A stretch of 57,710 nt of DNA, from NCBI GenBank assembly GCA_014381785.1, contig JACNKZ010000043.1, positions 1-57,710 on the forward strand, in the 5' to 3' direction. Below the pieces are notes generated by a model. That model searched no databases. It was not told where the DNA came from and was given only the letters and a program-made list of their open reading frames with translations. Shown piece by piece: positions 17,855 through 26,501 of the stretch; the stretch's first letter is position 1, and each line of letters begins with the position of its first letter. The DNA comes from Kiritimatiellota bacterium. GTDB lineage: Bacteria > Verrucomicrobiota > Kiritimatiellia > Kiritimatiellales > Tichowtungiaceae. The translations under genes were made by a program, and so were the position numbers.

Positions 17855-18489
17855 TCTTTTTCGGGAGCCTCTTCTTCGGTTGTGCCGTTCACCTTTTCAG
17901 CATCAGGGGACTCGCCGCCACCCACAATATCTGGACGCCGACTGTTCAGCATGGTCAACATGGCATCGGTAACATCTACGTCGGGATGAATATAAATAAA
18001 TACACCAACCGCAGCACGGCGGGTAGAACTGTCAATCACCGCCTGCAACCCTTCTTGTTTGGCATACTCAACGATGGCCCCCCGGATTTCATCCATAACG
18101 GTCTGGCTCATGCGAGACACCTGCATCTGGAGTTGTTGCTGGCGGCGCTCACTAAACTCTCCGATTTCCTTCCGTTTATCACGAAGCTCCAACACACGTT
18201 CTTCGTAAAGAATCCTCTTTTCGTCGCGAATCTCCTGAGAAAACGTTACATCCCTAGCCTCTTTTCTGAGAACATCCACCTCGTCGTTGACGATGGTCAT
18301 TTCATCAACCATGAGCTGTCGTTCCGCCTCAATATCGGCTTGCTGCACCTGCACTTTGGATTTGGCCAGCTGAGTTTTATAAAACTCGTTAAACACGCGC
18401 TCCAGATCCACAAACACGATGCGCTCAGCGGCGCCGGCCGCGCTGGCAAGAAACAGTAGAACAAAAGCGATCAGTAAATGTTTTTTCAT
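17851..18489 (-). CDS. skp: OmpH/Skp-family periplasmic chaperone
   Basis: The 212-residue protein begins with a Sec signal peptide (MKKHLLIAFVLLFLASAAGA) and contains the long alpha-helical tentacle region typical of Skp (about residues 45-130, rich in E, K, R and Q). RIVFVDLERVFNEFYKTQ is the conserved first strand. It would carry unfolded outer-membrane proteins across the periplasm to BamA, encoded 18 bases upstream. The C-terminal acidic tail (GGGESPDAEKVNG onward) extends past the usual end of about 160-170 residues. Confidence 0.9.
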   Translation of the reverse strand: MKKHLLIAFVLLFLASAAGAAERIVFVDLERVFNEFYKTQLAKSKVQVQQADIEAERQLMVDEMTIVNDEVDVLRKEARDVTFSQEIRDEKRILYEERVLELRDKRKEIGEFSERRQQQLQMQVSRMSQTVMDEIRGAIVEYAKQEGLQAVIDSSTRRAAVGVFIYIHPDVDVTDAMLTMLNSRRPDIVGGGESPDAEKVNGTTEEEAPEKE

Positions 18490-18507
18490 ATCGAAACCCT
18501 CTCCTTT

Positions 18508-20898
18508 TTAAAATGTATATCCCAGTAAGAAGTTCCAGCGCGGGGTGGCACCCTCATTGTCTTCGTCTGTTAAGTGCGGGAAGGCATAGTCCAGCCGCAA
18601 CGGGAACATCGGCAGGTCGAAGCGGACACCGAATCCGTACGAGGAATTAATCGCCGGCTCAAAAAAGTTGAACGCCTCCGGCGAGACCGCTCCGATATCG
18701 TAGAACACGGCACCGCGAATTTTGCTCCAGAGCGGGACAATGTACTCGGCGCTTGCGAAATAGCTGCTTTTTCCACCGACCGGCTCGTCCGGATTAGATA
18801 TCGACCTCGGGCTGACATCGCGATATTCAAACCCGCGAATGGAGCGCGGACCGCCGAGGAACAGCCGGTCGAAAATCGGGACATCGCCGTCACCATAGGA
18901 GTCAACCGTGCGGAGTTCTCCTTTTACATTCAGTACATGATCTTTCCAGAGCGGCCAGAACTGCGAGGATTTGACTTCAAAGGCAACAATCTCAGTATCA
19001 CCGCCCAGCGGACCGCCAGAAAATTCCACGCTGGCCGAACTGTGATTCCCGCGTGTAGGGATAAAGAACTGGTCGCGCGTGTCACGGGAGATACTGAGCC
19101 CGACCGTTGATTTCAGACGAACGCCTTCCTCATCACGGATTTCACTCGGCGCATTCGTTGACACCTCATATACATCAAAACTCTCGAGCGAATAGCTAAG
19201 TGTTCCGCGCACAAACGGACTAAGCGGTTTGCTGAGCGAAAGGCGTCCGCCGATGGTCTGCAACTGGTAAAAATCACTGTAATATCCGGCATTACGCTGA
19301 TAGAGATCGACGCCAAGAGCCAGCTTGCGATCGAGAAACCACGGTTCAACAAAAGAAAGTTCCAGGTCATTGCGTTCCGAACCGGCCTGCACGCGGATTT
19401 TCATCTTCTGCCCATCACCGACCGGCGGCCAGCGCTTGATATCAAAGTTGCCATGGGACAGCTCCGCAAACCCGACCAGGCTGTCGACACTGGAGAATCC
19501 GGCCCCGATCATGAAACTTCCCATCGACTTTTCTTTTACATCAAACGTCAGGTCATAGGTGTTGGTACCCTCTGCCGGAATATAACTGCTGTCGACGGTT
19601 TCAAAATAGCCGAGATTTTTCAGGCGGCGTTCACTGGTCTCCACTTTCTGCTGGTGAAACAGTTCACTGGGAGCAACAGCCAGCTCACGGCGGATCACCT
19701 CATCGCGGGTCTTTTCATTGCCGCGAATGTCGATCTGGTTAATATAGCCTAGCGATCCCTCGCTGACACGGAAAAGGACATCTGCCTCCAGCGATTCGGA
19801 GTCGGTCGCAACAACCGGCTCCACCCGGGTGCGAATATAGCCCCGGTTCCCGTAATAACGCGTGACCGTCGCGGCAGCCGAATCAATGGCGGTCCGAGAG
19901 GCGATGTCCGCCGGTTTCAACCGGATCTGCTTTTCAAGTGCCTCTGTATCAAAAAGCGTCACCCCTTCGAACCCAAGCGTTCCGATCCGGTACTGCTCTC
20001 CTTCGTGAATAGGATAGGTCAGCGCGAGGCGGCCGCGGCCTTTGTTTTCCACATCCGGCGAATCCACCGTGACATCCAAAAATCCGCGGTCGAGGTAGAA
20101 TTTTTCCAGTGTCGCCATGTCTGTATCGATCACTTCCGGGCGATAAGCCCCGAACCAAGGTGTAATCCAAAATGTTTTTTTCTGCCGGAGCAACCCCCGT
20201 ACTTGATCGGTTTCAAAGCGGCCGGTATTCTGAGGGTCCTCCTTGCCGGGAATCAACTTTTCAAAAAACCGTCCGGTCCTCGCCAGACGGCTGTCGCTCA
20301 GGAACCGCTCGCCGACCAGATTGATTTTTTTAACGCGAAGTTTCTCTCCTTCGGTAACCGTCACCAGCAGATCCGCCGCGGACGTCTCCGCATCGGGCGT
20401 CAGCACCCAGGAAACAAACGCATCCGGATATTTATTCTTGCGGCAGTAGGCCTCCACCTTGCGGACCTTTTCCCCCACGATCGCTTCATCAACATAGTCG
20501 CCCAGTTCCAGTTCAAGCTGTGTGTTGATTTTACGGTTGCCGATCCCTTTCGCGCCGACAATCTTGATATCCCGCAACCGGAGCCGCGGTTCCACGCTGT
20601 AAACAAGGGTCAGTTTTTCATCAGCCTGCTCCACCGATGCGCGCACATAAGAAAAGCGGCCGGAACGGCGCAGGTTGTCGACATCCTTCGCGACCGCGGC
20701 GTTGAGCTCCGTTTCGGTCTCCACCGCCTGACCGGCGCGCAGTGAGGTGTAGGCCCGCACAAACGAAGGATCCAGCGCGGTTTTCTCCAGATTTTCAATC
20801 CGGATGTTATCAATGGTAATTGCGGCCCATCCGGTGGCGGAAAGAAGGAGGCCAAGAATCAACAGGCTTACAAATCGGCTTAGTCTTTGGGTCATCAT
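18508..20898 (-). CDS. bamA: Outer-membrane protein assembly factor BamA
   Basis: BamA inserts beta-barrel proteins into the outer membrane. The 796-residue protein has a signal peptide, about five POTRA domains (residues 25-430, for example VEPRLRLRDIKIVGAKGIG and GYINQIDIRGNEKTRDEV) and a C-terminal Omp85 barrel. The barrel carries the lid-loop motif SIRGFEYRDVSPR and ends in phenylalanine (LLGYTF). Two adjacent ATGs are available at the start (MMTQRL). It lies between dnaB (six bases) and skp, the usual bamA-skp-lpxD order. Confidence 0.97.
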   Translation of the reverse strand: MMTQRLSRFVSLLILGLLLSATGWAAITIDNIRIENLEKTALDPSFVRAYTSLRAGQAVETETELNAAVAKDVDNLRRSGRFSYVRASVEQADEKLTLVYSVEPRLRLRDIKIVGAKGIGNRKINTQLELELGDYVDEAIVGEKVRKVEAYCRKNKYPDAFVSWVLTPDAETSAADLLVTVTEGEKLRVKKINLVGERFLSDSRLARTGRFFEKLIPGKEDPQNTGRFETDQVRGLLRQKKTFWITPWFGAYRPEVIDTDMATLEKFYLDRGFLDVTVDSPDVENKGRGRLALTYPIHEGEQYRIGTLGFEGVTLFDTEALEKQIRLKPADIASRTAIDSAAATVTRYYGNRGYIRTRVEPVVATDSESLEADVLFRVSEGSLGYINQIDIRGNEKTRDEVIRRELAVAPSELFHQQKVETSERRLKNLGYFETVDSSYIPAEGTNTYDLTFDVKEKSMGSFMIGAGFSSVDSLVGFAELSHGNFDIKRWPPVGDGQKMKIRVQAGSERNDLELSFVEPWFLDRKLALGVDLYQRNAGYYSDFYQLQTIGGRLSLSKPLSPFVRGTLSYSLESFDVYEVSTNAPSEIRDEEGVRLKSTVGLSISRDTRDQFFIPTRGNHSSASVEFSGGPLGGDTEIVAFEVKSSQFWPLWKDHVLNVKGELRTVDSYGDGDVPIFDRLFLGGPRSIRGFEYRDVSPRSISNPDEPVGGKSSYFASAEYIVPLWSKIRGAVFYDIGAVSPEAFNFFEPAINSSYGFGVRFDLPMFPLRLDYAFPHLTDEDNEGATPRWNFLLGYTF

Positions 20899-20904
20899 CG
20901 GTGT

Positions 20905-22278
20905 CTACTCCATTTCATCAGCTACATGTCGCGCATCGCGATCCTCAAAACGGGTGAATTCCTTAAAGAAGTTCATTTCAACATTTCCAGTCGGTCCGTT
21001 ACGGTGCTTGGCAATAATCACCTCAGCCAACGGGTCATCTTCATCCACGTCGCCCTTGTGCGCATCATTAAAAGAGGGGCGGGTCAGCAGCAACACGACA
21101 TCAGCATCCTGCTCAATCGCCCCGGAGTCACGAAGGTCGGACAGGCGCGGCTTACCGTCGCGTCCGCCCTGTTCAGGCGCACGGCTGAGCTGACTGAGAA
21201 TCAGCACAGGAACGTTCAGGTCTTTGGCCAATTTTTTAATGCTGTTGGAAATCGAGGCGGTTTCCTGCTGACGCCCATCGCGCATCCGGCGCTTGTCGTG
21301 CAGGAGTTGAAGATAGTCAATGATGATCAGATCCACTTTATAGAGCCGTTTCATACGGCGTGCGCGTGAGCAGAGATCCATCACATCCAGACCGGCGGAA
21401 TCGTCCACGACAATCGTGGCTTTGCCGAGCTGATCGGCCGCACTAACGAGCTTTGCATGATCGGAATTGTGAATCTGATCACGCCAGGCGGGGATGCGCG
21501 CTTTACTGAAAAGCATACGGCGAACCAGCTGCTCCTGCGACATTTCGAGACTGAACACGCCGATGGCGAACGGCTTGTGCTCTTTATTTTTTCCGAGCGC
21601 CGCATGTTCGGCGATATTCATCGCCAGAGAGGTTTTCCCCATGGAGGGACGGGCGGCGAGCACGATCATGTCGGTCGGATGGAGCCCCCGGAGTTTTTTG
21701 TCGAGGTCTGCATAGCCGGTCGGCACGCCATAAGACTGCTTGCCATCAATCTTCGCCATGGTTTGGCTAACCGCGACCTTCCAGTCCTCGGTCTTGCTGA
21801 TCTGCTGACCGCTCAGATCGAAAAAGGCGGACTCCGTCCGGTTCAGGATCGTTTCAGCATCCTCTTCGGTTTCGGTATAACAGCGGTCAATTGCAGAGGT
21901 TGCTTCGTTGATGATATTGCGAAGCAGATGTTTTTGCCGCACAAAGCCGATGTAATATTCGGCATGGGCGGCGGTCGGGGTGCTGTCGATCAGCCCCTCC
22001 AGAAAAACATAGCCGCCGGTGGAATCGAGGCGGCCGTTTTGTTTGAGATGCTCTCCGACCGTGAGAAGATCCACCGCCTTCCCGGCCTGCGTCATTTCCT
22101 GAAGCTGTTCAAAAAGATGACGATGGGCCGGAACGTGGAACGAGTCGGCGGAGAGCTGGTTGTCCGAGCAAAGCTCGAGCACCTTTTCAGAATCAATCAA
22201 AGCGGAACCGAGAACCCCCCGTTCGGCTTCCTCACTATAAGGCGGAAGACGATATCCGCTCTGATCGACAGAACTCAT
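20905..22278 (-). CDS. dnaB: Replicative DNA helicase DnaB
   Basis: The hexameric 5'-3' helicase of the replication fork has 457 residues. The N-terminal helical domain begins PPYSEEAERGVLGSALID. A RecA-like motor follows, with Walker A in AARPSMGKTSLAMNIAEHA, Walker B in DLIIIDYLQLL and the arginine-rich KPRLSDLRDSGAIEQDADVV. No intein is present. Its ATG overlaps the rplI stop by one base (TAATG). The rpsF-ssb-rpsR-rplI-dnaB order is widely conserved in bacteria. Confidence 0.97.
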   Translation of the reverse strand: MSSVDQSGYRLPPYSEEAERGVLGSALIDSEKVLELCSDNQLSADSFHVPAHRHLFEQLQEMTQAGKAVDLLTVGEHLKQNGRLDSTGGYVFLEGLIDSTPTAAHAEYYIGFVRQKHLLRNIINEATSAIDRCYTETEEDAETILNRTESAFFDLSGQQISKTEDWKVAVSQTMAKIDGKQSYGVPTGYADLDKKLRGLHPTDMIVLAARPSMGKTSLAMNIAEHAALGKNKEHKPFAIGVFSLEMSQEQLVRRMLFSKARIPAWRDQIHNSDHAKLVSAADQLGKATIVVDDSAGLDVMDLCSRARRMKRLYKVDLIIIDYLQLLHDKRRMRDGRQQETASISNSIKKLAKDLNVPVLILSQLSRAPEQGGRDGKPRLSDLRDSGAIEQDADVVLLLTRPSFNDAHKGDVDEDDPLAEVIIAKHRNGPTGNVEMNFFKEFTRFEDRDARHVADEME

Positions 22279-22727
22279 TATTCCTCGACGATCCAGACCT
22301 TCAGTATAGCCTGCACTTCCGGATGGAGGCTGATTTCGACATCAAACACACCCAACTCATGCAGCGGGGCGGCGAGTTTAATCTGATTGCGTTCAAGCGT
22401 CACATTCTGCTCTGCCAGTTTCTCAAGAATCTGGGCAGCCGTCACGGAACCGAACAGCTTGCCGCCTTCGGAGGTTTTCACCGCGATGGTGCAGGACAGA
22501 TTCTCAAATTTCTTCGCCAGCTCTTCTGCCGCGCCCTGTTCTTTCTTCATGAGCTCAAGGCGCTCAATCCGCTTCTTCTCGACCTGGCGTTTTTTGCCTT
22601 CGGTTACTTCCGATGCAATTCCGCGCGGAAAAAGGTAGTTGCGGGCGTAGCCTTCGGCCACTTTCACCACATCGCCTTCGATCCCCAGACCGGCTACGGC
22701 ATCCATCAATAAAACTTCTACAGCCAT
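22278..22727 (-). CDS. rplI: 50S ribosomal protein bL9
   Basis: The 149-residue ribosomal protein has the conserved N-terminal domain (AGLGIEGDVVKVAEGYARNY, then LFPRGIA), the long connecting helix rich in K, E and R, and the C-terminal domain (SEGGKLFGSVTAAQI). AGGAG is present upstream in agaggagacaagacaATG. It is translationally coupled to dnaB downstream. Confidence 0.97.
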   Translation of the reverse strand: MAVEVLLMDAVAGLGIEGDVVKVAEGYARNYLFPRGIASEVTEGKKRQVEKKRIERLELMKKEQGAAEELAKKFENLSCTIAVKTSEGGKLFGSVTAAQILEKLAEQNVTLERNQIKLAAPLHELGVFDVEISLHPEVQAILKVWIVEE

Positions 22728-22750
22728 TGTCTTGTCTCCTCTGAATTCGT

Positions 22751-22963
22751 TTAGCGCAAAAGACCCATCACGCGTGCCTGGCGGATAGCCCTTTTGACCT
22801 GACGCTGTTGCTTGGAAGTCACGCCGGTGTAGCGACGCGAAAGAATCTTCCCGCGCTCGGTCATAAACTTGCGGAGCAGTTCAGCATCCTTGTAATCGAT
22901 TTCGGTCACACCTTCGAGAAGGCGGCCGCTGATCTTTTCTTCATTGTTCCCCATATAAGCCAT
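22751..22963 (-). CDS. rpsR: 30S ribosomal protein bS18
   Basis: The 70-residue small-subunit protein shows the family core [19 protein letters not shown] and the RNA-binding segment [21 protein letters not shown], followed by LLR. It lies between ssb (19 bases) and rplI (23 bases). No zinc-binding cysteines are present, so this is the C-minus form. Confidence 0.96.
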   Translation of the reverse strand: MAYMGNNEEKISGRLLEGVTEIDYKDAELLRKFMTERGKILSRRYTGVTSKQQRQVKRAIRQARVMGLLR

Positions 22964-22982
22964 TTTTATATCCTTTCCTTAA

Positions 22983-23408
22983 TCAAAACGGGATGTTGTC
23001 GTCATCACCAACCGGTGACGACGGGGCCTCTGAAGCCGGAGTAGCCTGGTGCGGCATATCGGTTCCATCCGCCCGCTTCGGCGAACCGAGAAACTGTACC
23101 CGATCCGCACGCACACGCAACTTACTGCGCTTTTCGCCCTGTTGATTTTCCCACTGGTCGAGTTTCAAGCGGCCTTCCACAAACACCGGCGACCCCTTGT
23201 AGAGGTATTCGGCGCAGGTTTCGGCCTGCCGGGCCCAGACTTCCACATCCACAAAAACGGTGCTTTCGACGTTTTCGCCGGCTTTGTTTTTGTAGGTTTC
23301 GTTCACGGCCAGCCCAAGGTCTCCCACCGCTGTTCCGGAAGGCGTATAACGCACTTCGGGATCACGGGTCAGGTTGCCCATCAGGAACACTCGATTCAAT
23401 GTCGACAT
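22983..23408 (-). CDS. ssb: Single-stranded DNA-binding protein
   Basis: The 141-residue protein has an OB fold (LNRVFLMGNLTRDPEVRYTPSG.. through VEGRLKLDQWENQQGEKRSK), a short flexible linker and the acidic tail DDDNIPF that recruits partner proteins. Located one base after rpsF in the classic rpsF-ssb-rpsR order. Confidence 0.97.
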   Translation of the reverse strand: MSTLNRVFLMGNLTRDPEVRYTPSGTAVGDLGLAVNETYKNKAGENVESTVFVDVEVWARQAETCAEYLYKGSPVFVEGRLKLDQWENQQGEKRSKLRVRADRVQFLGSPKRADGTDMPHQATPASEAPSSPVGDDDNIPF

Positions 23409-23409
23409 T

Positions 23410-23721
23410 TTACGCCTCCTGCGTTACGTCCGACTCGTCCTTTTTCACAAACTGCGAACGAAATACATTTGTGGAGAGCTTCAGGCGATGCTTGAACGCC
23501 GGAATCTGACCGCCGTCGAGATGGAACATGATGATCGCGTAGATCCCCGCTTTTTTCTTCTTCATCGGGCGGGCGAATGAACGCTTGCCGAGGCGGGTTG
23601 TGCTCTCCAGTGAACCACCGAGCTTTTCGAGCTCAACTTTCACTGCGTCAATTGCCTGGTCCAGCTGTTCTTCGTCCAGCGTTTCCGGGAAAATAAAAAG
23701 TCCTTCGTACAATGCTTTCAA
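23410..23721 (-). CDS. rpsF: 30S ribosomal protein bS6
   Basis: The 103-residue ribosomal protein has the ferredoxin-like fold pattern: MKALYEGLFIFPETLDEEQL, then RLGKRSFARPMKKKKAGIYA. It pairs with bS18 on the 30S platform. The leader is AAGGAGAAAGAC followed by ATG. Confidence 0.95.
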   Translation of the reverse strand: MKALYEGLFIFPETLDEEQLDQAIDAVKVELEKLGGSLESTTRLGKRSFARPMKKKKAGIYAIIMFHLDGGQIPAFKHRLKLSTNVFRSQFVKKDESDVTQEA

Positions 23722-23746
23722 TGTCTTTCTCCTTGCTCCTGTATCC

Positions 23747-24307
23747 TCAATTAAAAATGTTCATCGCCCGCGCGACTCCCTCGCCGCAGGCCATCTCCGC
23801 AGCATCGGCCGCGCGTCCAATCACATCATCCAATGTCTCTCGCTCAGCCGCCGAAAACGGCCCCAATACGTAATCTGAGAGCGACACCTTATCAGGTTTC
23901 AATCCGATTCCAACCCGAATCCTGCCGAAAGCACCGTCCCCCAGCGTATTCAATACCGACTGCACTCCGTTGTGCCCGCCGGCCGATCCCTGCGCGCGAA
24001 CACGCAGCCGGCCCCATTCCAGAGCCGTATCATCAAACACCACCAGCAAATCCTCTACCGCACCTTTTCCTTTACGGAGAATCGGCCCGACGGCCGCTCC
24101 ACTCCGGTTCATATACGTTTGCGGCTTCACCAGCCAAACCGGCTCATCGCCGATCGTTCCTTTCGCGATGCGGGCGGGAACCCGCCAGCTTCTGCGAAAC
24201 GAAAGGCCGTTCCGGGCGGCAAGCTCATCCAGCACCAGAAACCCGATGTTGTGGCGGGTGGTTTCATACTCCCGCCCCGGATTTCCAAGCCCGACAATAC
24301 ACTTCAC
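23747..24307 (-). CDS. pth: Peptidyl-tRNA hydrolase
   Basis: Pth releases tRNA from prematurely dropped peptidyl-tRNA. The 186-residue enzyme shows GLGNPGREYETTRHNIGF with the catalytic histidine, KPQTYMNRSG with the conserved asparagine, VVFDDTALEWGRLR with the catalytic aspartate, and GSAGGHNG. It sits in the common rplY-pth pair, 25 bases after rplY. Confidence 0.97.
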   Translation of the reverse strand: MKCIVGLGNPGREYETTRHNIGFLVLDELAARNGLSFRRSWRVPARIAKGTIGDEPVWLVKPQTYMNRSGAAVGPILRKGKGAVEDLLVVFDDTALEWGRLRVRAQGSAGGHNGVQSVLNTLGDGAFGRIRVGIGLKPDKVSLSDYVLGPFSAAERETLDDVIGRAADAAEMACGEGVARAMNIFN

Positions 24308-24332
24308 TCAGACGACCTCCGGGGGAACAGAA

Positions 24333-24983
24333 CTACTCTGCTCCCTCTTCCTTCTTCTCGGTAATCACTTCGGGCTCAGCTGAGGCGCCTTCGGCACCCT
24401 CTTCACCCTCTTCGCCCTCAACCGCCACACGCGGAGCAAGGACAGACGCGACGGCGGTATCGCCGTCCAGCAAAATTTCATATTTCGACGTGTCGAGCTC
24501 GATATCTTTAACCGTCAGCACATCACCCATCTTGAGCGAGCTTACATCCACTTCGATTTTCTCGAGGATGTCATCCGGCAGACACTCCACCTCAACCGAG
24601 TAAAGCGTGTGGTCGAGAACGCCGCCGTCTTTTTTAACGCCTTCGGCTTCCCCGGTCAGCTCGATCGCGATTTGAACCTTGAGTTTCTTTGTCAACGACA
24701 CCTTCTGGAAGTCCACATGCAGGATATCGCTAGAAAGCGCAGCATGCTGAACATCTTTCAACAGAACCGACTCATTTTTCCCGTCAATCTCAATAGCGAC
24801 CATCATCTGTTCACCGGCATGGTGATGAAGCATCAGCTTGAACTCATGTTGCGGAAGGCTCACTTCGCGGGCTTCGCCGCCTTCGCCGTAAATCACACCG
24901 GGAATCAGGCCGGCGCGGCGCATGCGGCGCACATTGGCTGAACCTTTTTTATCCCTGCTTGTTACAATTAATTTCGCGTCCAT
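24333..24983 (-). CDS. rplY: 50S ribosomal protein bL25, long (Ctc) form
   Basis: The protein binds 5S rRNA. The 216-residue product has the N-terminal bL25 domain (MDAKLIVTSRDKKGSANVRRMR, then GLIPGVIYG) and a C-terminal TL5/Ctc domain (VECLPDDILEKIEVDVSSL), then an acidic tail. I prefer the ATG at 24983 because AGGAGA is eight bases away; the ATG at 24989 would lie too close to it. It follows prs and precedes pth. Confidence 0.95.
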   Translation of the reverse strand: MDAKLIVTSRDKKGSANVRRMRRAGLIPGVIYGEGGEAREVSLPQHEFKLMLHHHAGEQMMVAIEIDGKNESVLLKDVQHAALSSDILHVDFQKVSLTKKLKVQIAIELTGEAEGVKKDGGVLDHTLYSVEVECLPDDILEKIEVDVSSLKMGDVLTVKDIELDTSKYEILLDGDTAVASVLAPRVAVEGEEGEEGAEGASAEPEVITEKKEEGAE

Positions 24984-24996
24984 AATCATTTCTCCT

Positions 24997-25926
24997 CTAC
25001 GTAATTTTAAAAAGTGATGTCACCGAGCTGTTGTTGTGAATACGCTGAAGCGCCTCGGCCAGCAGCTCCGCCACCGAAAGCACCGTCACCTTATCACCGA
25101 CATCACAGCGTTGCGGCACACTGTCGGTAATCACCAGTTCCTCAATCGGTGAATTTTCAAGGCGCTCGACCCCCTTGAGGTTCAGCAAGGAATGACTCAC
25201 CGCCGCGCGGATCGACGCCGCACCGGCCTCTGCCAGCAGATTAGCCGCCGCCACCAGCGTGCCCGCGGTCGACGTCATGTCATCCACCAGCACCGCATTG
25301 CAGCCCTTCACATTCCCCACCAGATGGGTGGCCTCCACATTTTCCGCGCTCTTGCGCTCCTTGCCAACCACCGCAAGACCCGCGCCGAGCATATCGGCAT
25401 ACGCCGCAGCCTGCTTCATTCCGCCGGTATCCGGCGAAACAACCACAAGATTTTCGGGCGTTTTTTCGCGTAAGTACTTCACAATCACCGGTGCCGCATA
25501 GAGATGATCCACCGGGATGTCAAAAAAGCCCTGAATCTGCTGCGCGTGCAGATCCATTGTCAGCACACGGTTCGTTCCGGCGGCAACCAGCAGATTGGCC
25601 ACCAGTTTCGCGGTAATCGGAACGCGCGGTTGATCCTTACGATCCTGGCGCGCATAGCCGTAATAAGGAAGAACTGCGGTAATGCTTTTGGCTGATGCGC
25701 GCTTGGCCGCATCAATCATAATCAGCAGCTCCATCAGGTTTTCATTCGGCGGAAACGACGTCGGCTGAATGATATACACATCGAGACCGCGAATGTTTTC
25801 CGTGATTTTCACGAAAACCTCGCCGTCCGGAAACCGGCTGATCTCGGCTGCGCAAAGCTCCGTACCGGCCGCTTGGGCAATCCGTTTCGCCAGGTCCTGA
25901 TGTGCTGTCCCTGCTAAAATTTTCAC
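24997..25926 (-). CDS. prs: Ribose-phosphate pyrophosphokinase
   Basis: Prs makes PRPP for purine, pyrimidine, histidine, tryptophan and NAD synthesis. I start at a GTG (25926) preceded by AGGATAT. This gives 309 residues beginning VKILAGTAHQ; a longer frame would run through the tRNA upstream. Motifs: RFPDGEVFVKI, the ATP loop YYGYARQDRKDQPR, the catalytic KERK flexible loop, and the PRPP loop VLVDDMTSTAGT. It heads the eleven-gene run ending at lpxD. Confidence 0.95.
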   Translation of the reverse strand: MKILAGTAHQDLAKRIAQAAGTELCAAEISRFPDGEVFVKITENIRGLDVYIIQPTSFPPNENLMELLIMIDAAKRASAKSITAVLPYYGYARQDRKDQPRVPITAKLVANLLVAAGTNRVLTMDLHAQQIQGFFDIPVDHLYAAPVIVKYLREKTPENLVVVSPDTGGMKQAAAYADMLGAGLAVVGKERKSAENVEATHLVGNVKGCNAVLVDDMTSTAGTLVAAANLLAEAGAASIRAAVSHSLLNLKGVERLENSPIEELVITDSVPQRCDVGDKVTVLSVAELLAEALQRIHNNSSVTSLFKIT

Positions 25927-25974
25927 AATTTCTATATCCTTACTATAAGGGTTCTTCTTATCCAAAAGTGGATT

Positions 25975-26045
25975 TTGCCCGACCAGGGCTCGAACCTGGA
26001 CACCAAGAATCAAAATCTTGTGTGCTACCATTACACTATCGGGCA
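25975..26045 (-). tRNA. tRNA-Gln (anticodon UUG)
   Basis: The minus strand has acceptor stem TGCCCGA/TCGGGCA, a D arm with AGTGTAATGGTAGCA, an anticodon loop TTTTGAT between CAAGA and TCTTG (UUG at 34-36), and the T arm GGTTCGAGCCC. CCA is not encoded. It lies 49 bases upstream of the prs start and is transcribed in the same direction. Confidence 0.94.
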
Positions 26046-26124
26046 GCCCTTTTCAGTACCAAAAAAACACCTCTCCCTTCCGGAAGAAGCGATGAACCAT
26101 AAGAACAGCCCCCCTGCTTGTCAA

Positions 26125-26301
26125 TTAAAACAGGACATGAACAATCAGGAGCAAAATCGCCACTCCGGCTTCGACAAATGCGATCCGCGGAATATTGATT
26201 TTCGGAGCCATTTCGACAAACCGGTCGTGATTCCACAACCCGAACGCAGCATCCAGCAGCAGAATGATCGCCACCCAGAACCGAATTGCGCCCCAATTCA
26301 T
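26125..26301 (-). CDS. Small membrane protein, 58 residues, two helices
   Basis: The frame runs from an ATG at 26301 to a TAA at 26125-26127 and is too short for common length cut-offs. It begins MNWGAIRFWVAIILLLDAAF (helix one), continues with a polar middle containing NHDRFVEMAPK, and ends with a second helix, AFVEAGVAILLLIVHVLF. The regular hydrophobic-polar-hydrophobic layout argues for a real inner-membrane protein. The ribosome site is weak (GAGAG directly before the ATG). It lies just upstream of tRNA-Gln and prs on the same strand. I do not recognise the family. Confidence 0.5.
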   Translation of the reverse strand: MNWGAIRFWVAIILLLDAAFGLWNHDRFVEMAPKINIPRIAFVEAGVAILLLIVHVLF

Positions 26302-26349
26302 CTCTCACGCCCCCCCTTTTTTGCCGCTGCGCTACCGTCGCTCCGCGCC

Positions 26350-26430
26350 AGCCTCACTAAACCATTCCCTTCGGTCATTATTTGCTGTGCAAATTATGCG
26401 TCGCTTCGCTCGCGCGTGTCCAATGCTTGG
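26350..26430. repeat. Dispersed intergenic element, copy B
   Basis: On the minus strand this copy reads gcgagcgaagcgacgcataa, then tttgc, a five-base spacer, gcaaataatgaccgaaggga. It matches copy A at 14390-14457. A degenerate dispersed palindrome (26418-26434, tccaatgcttggaaa) abuts it. The remaining bases to 26501 carry no gene. Confidence 0.6.
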
Positions 26431-26501
26431 AAACATCACGGCCAAACGTTCCATCCGCCTTCGTTCCATTACGGCGCGACGAAATGGTTGGAAACGTACG
26501 A

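Noticed and set aside
26036-26308. 90-codon minus-strand frame over tRNA-Gln
   Set aside because: It runs into the tRNA and lacks protein-like pattern. The overlapping 58-residue frame with two helices is a better candidate.
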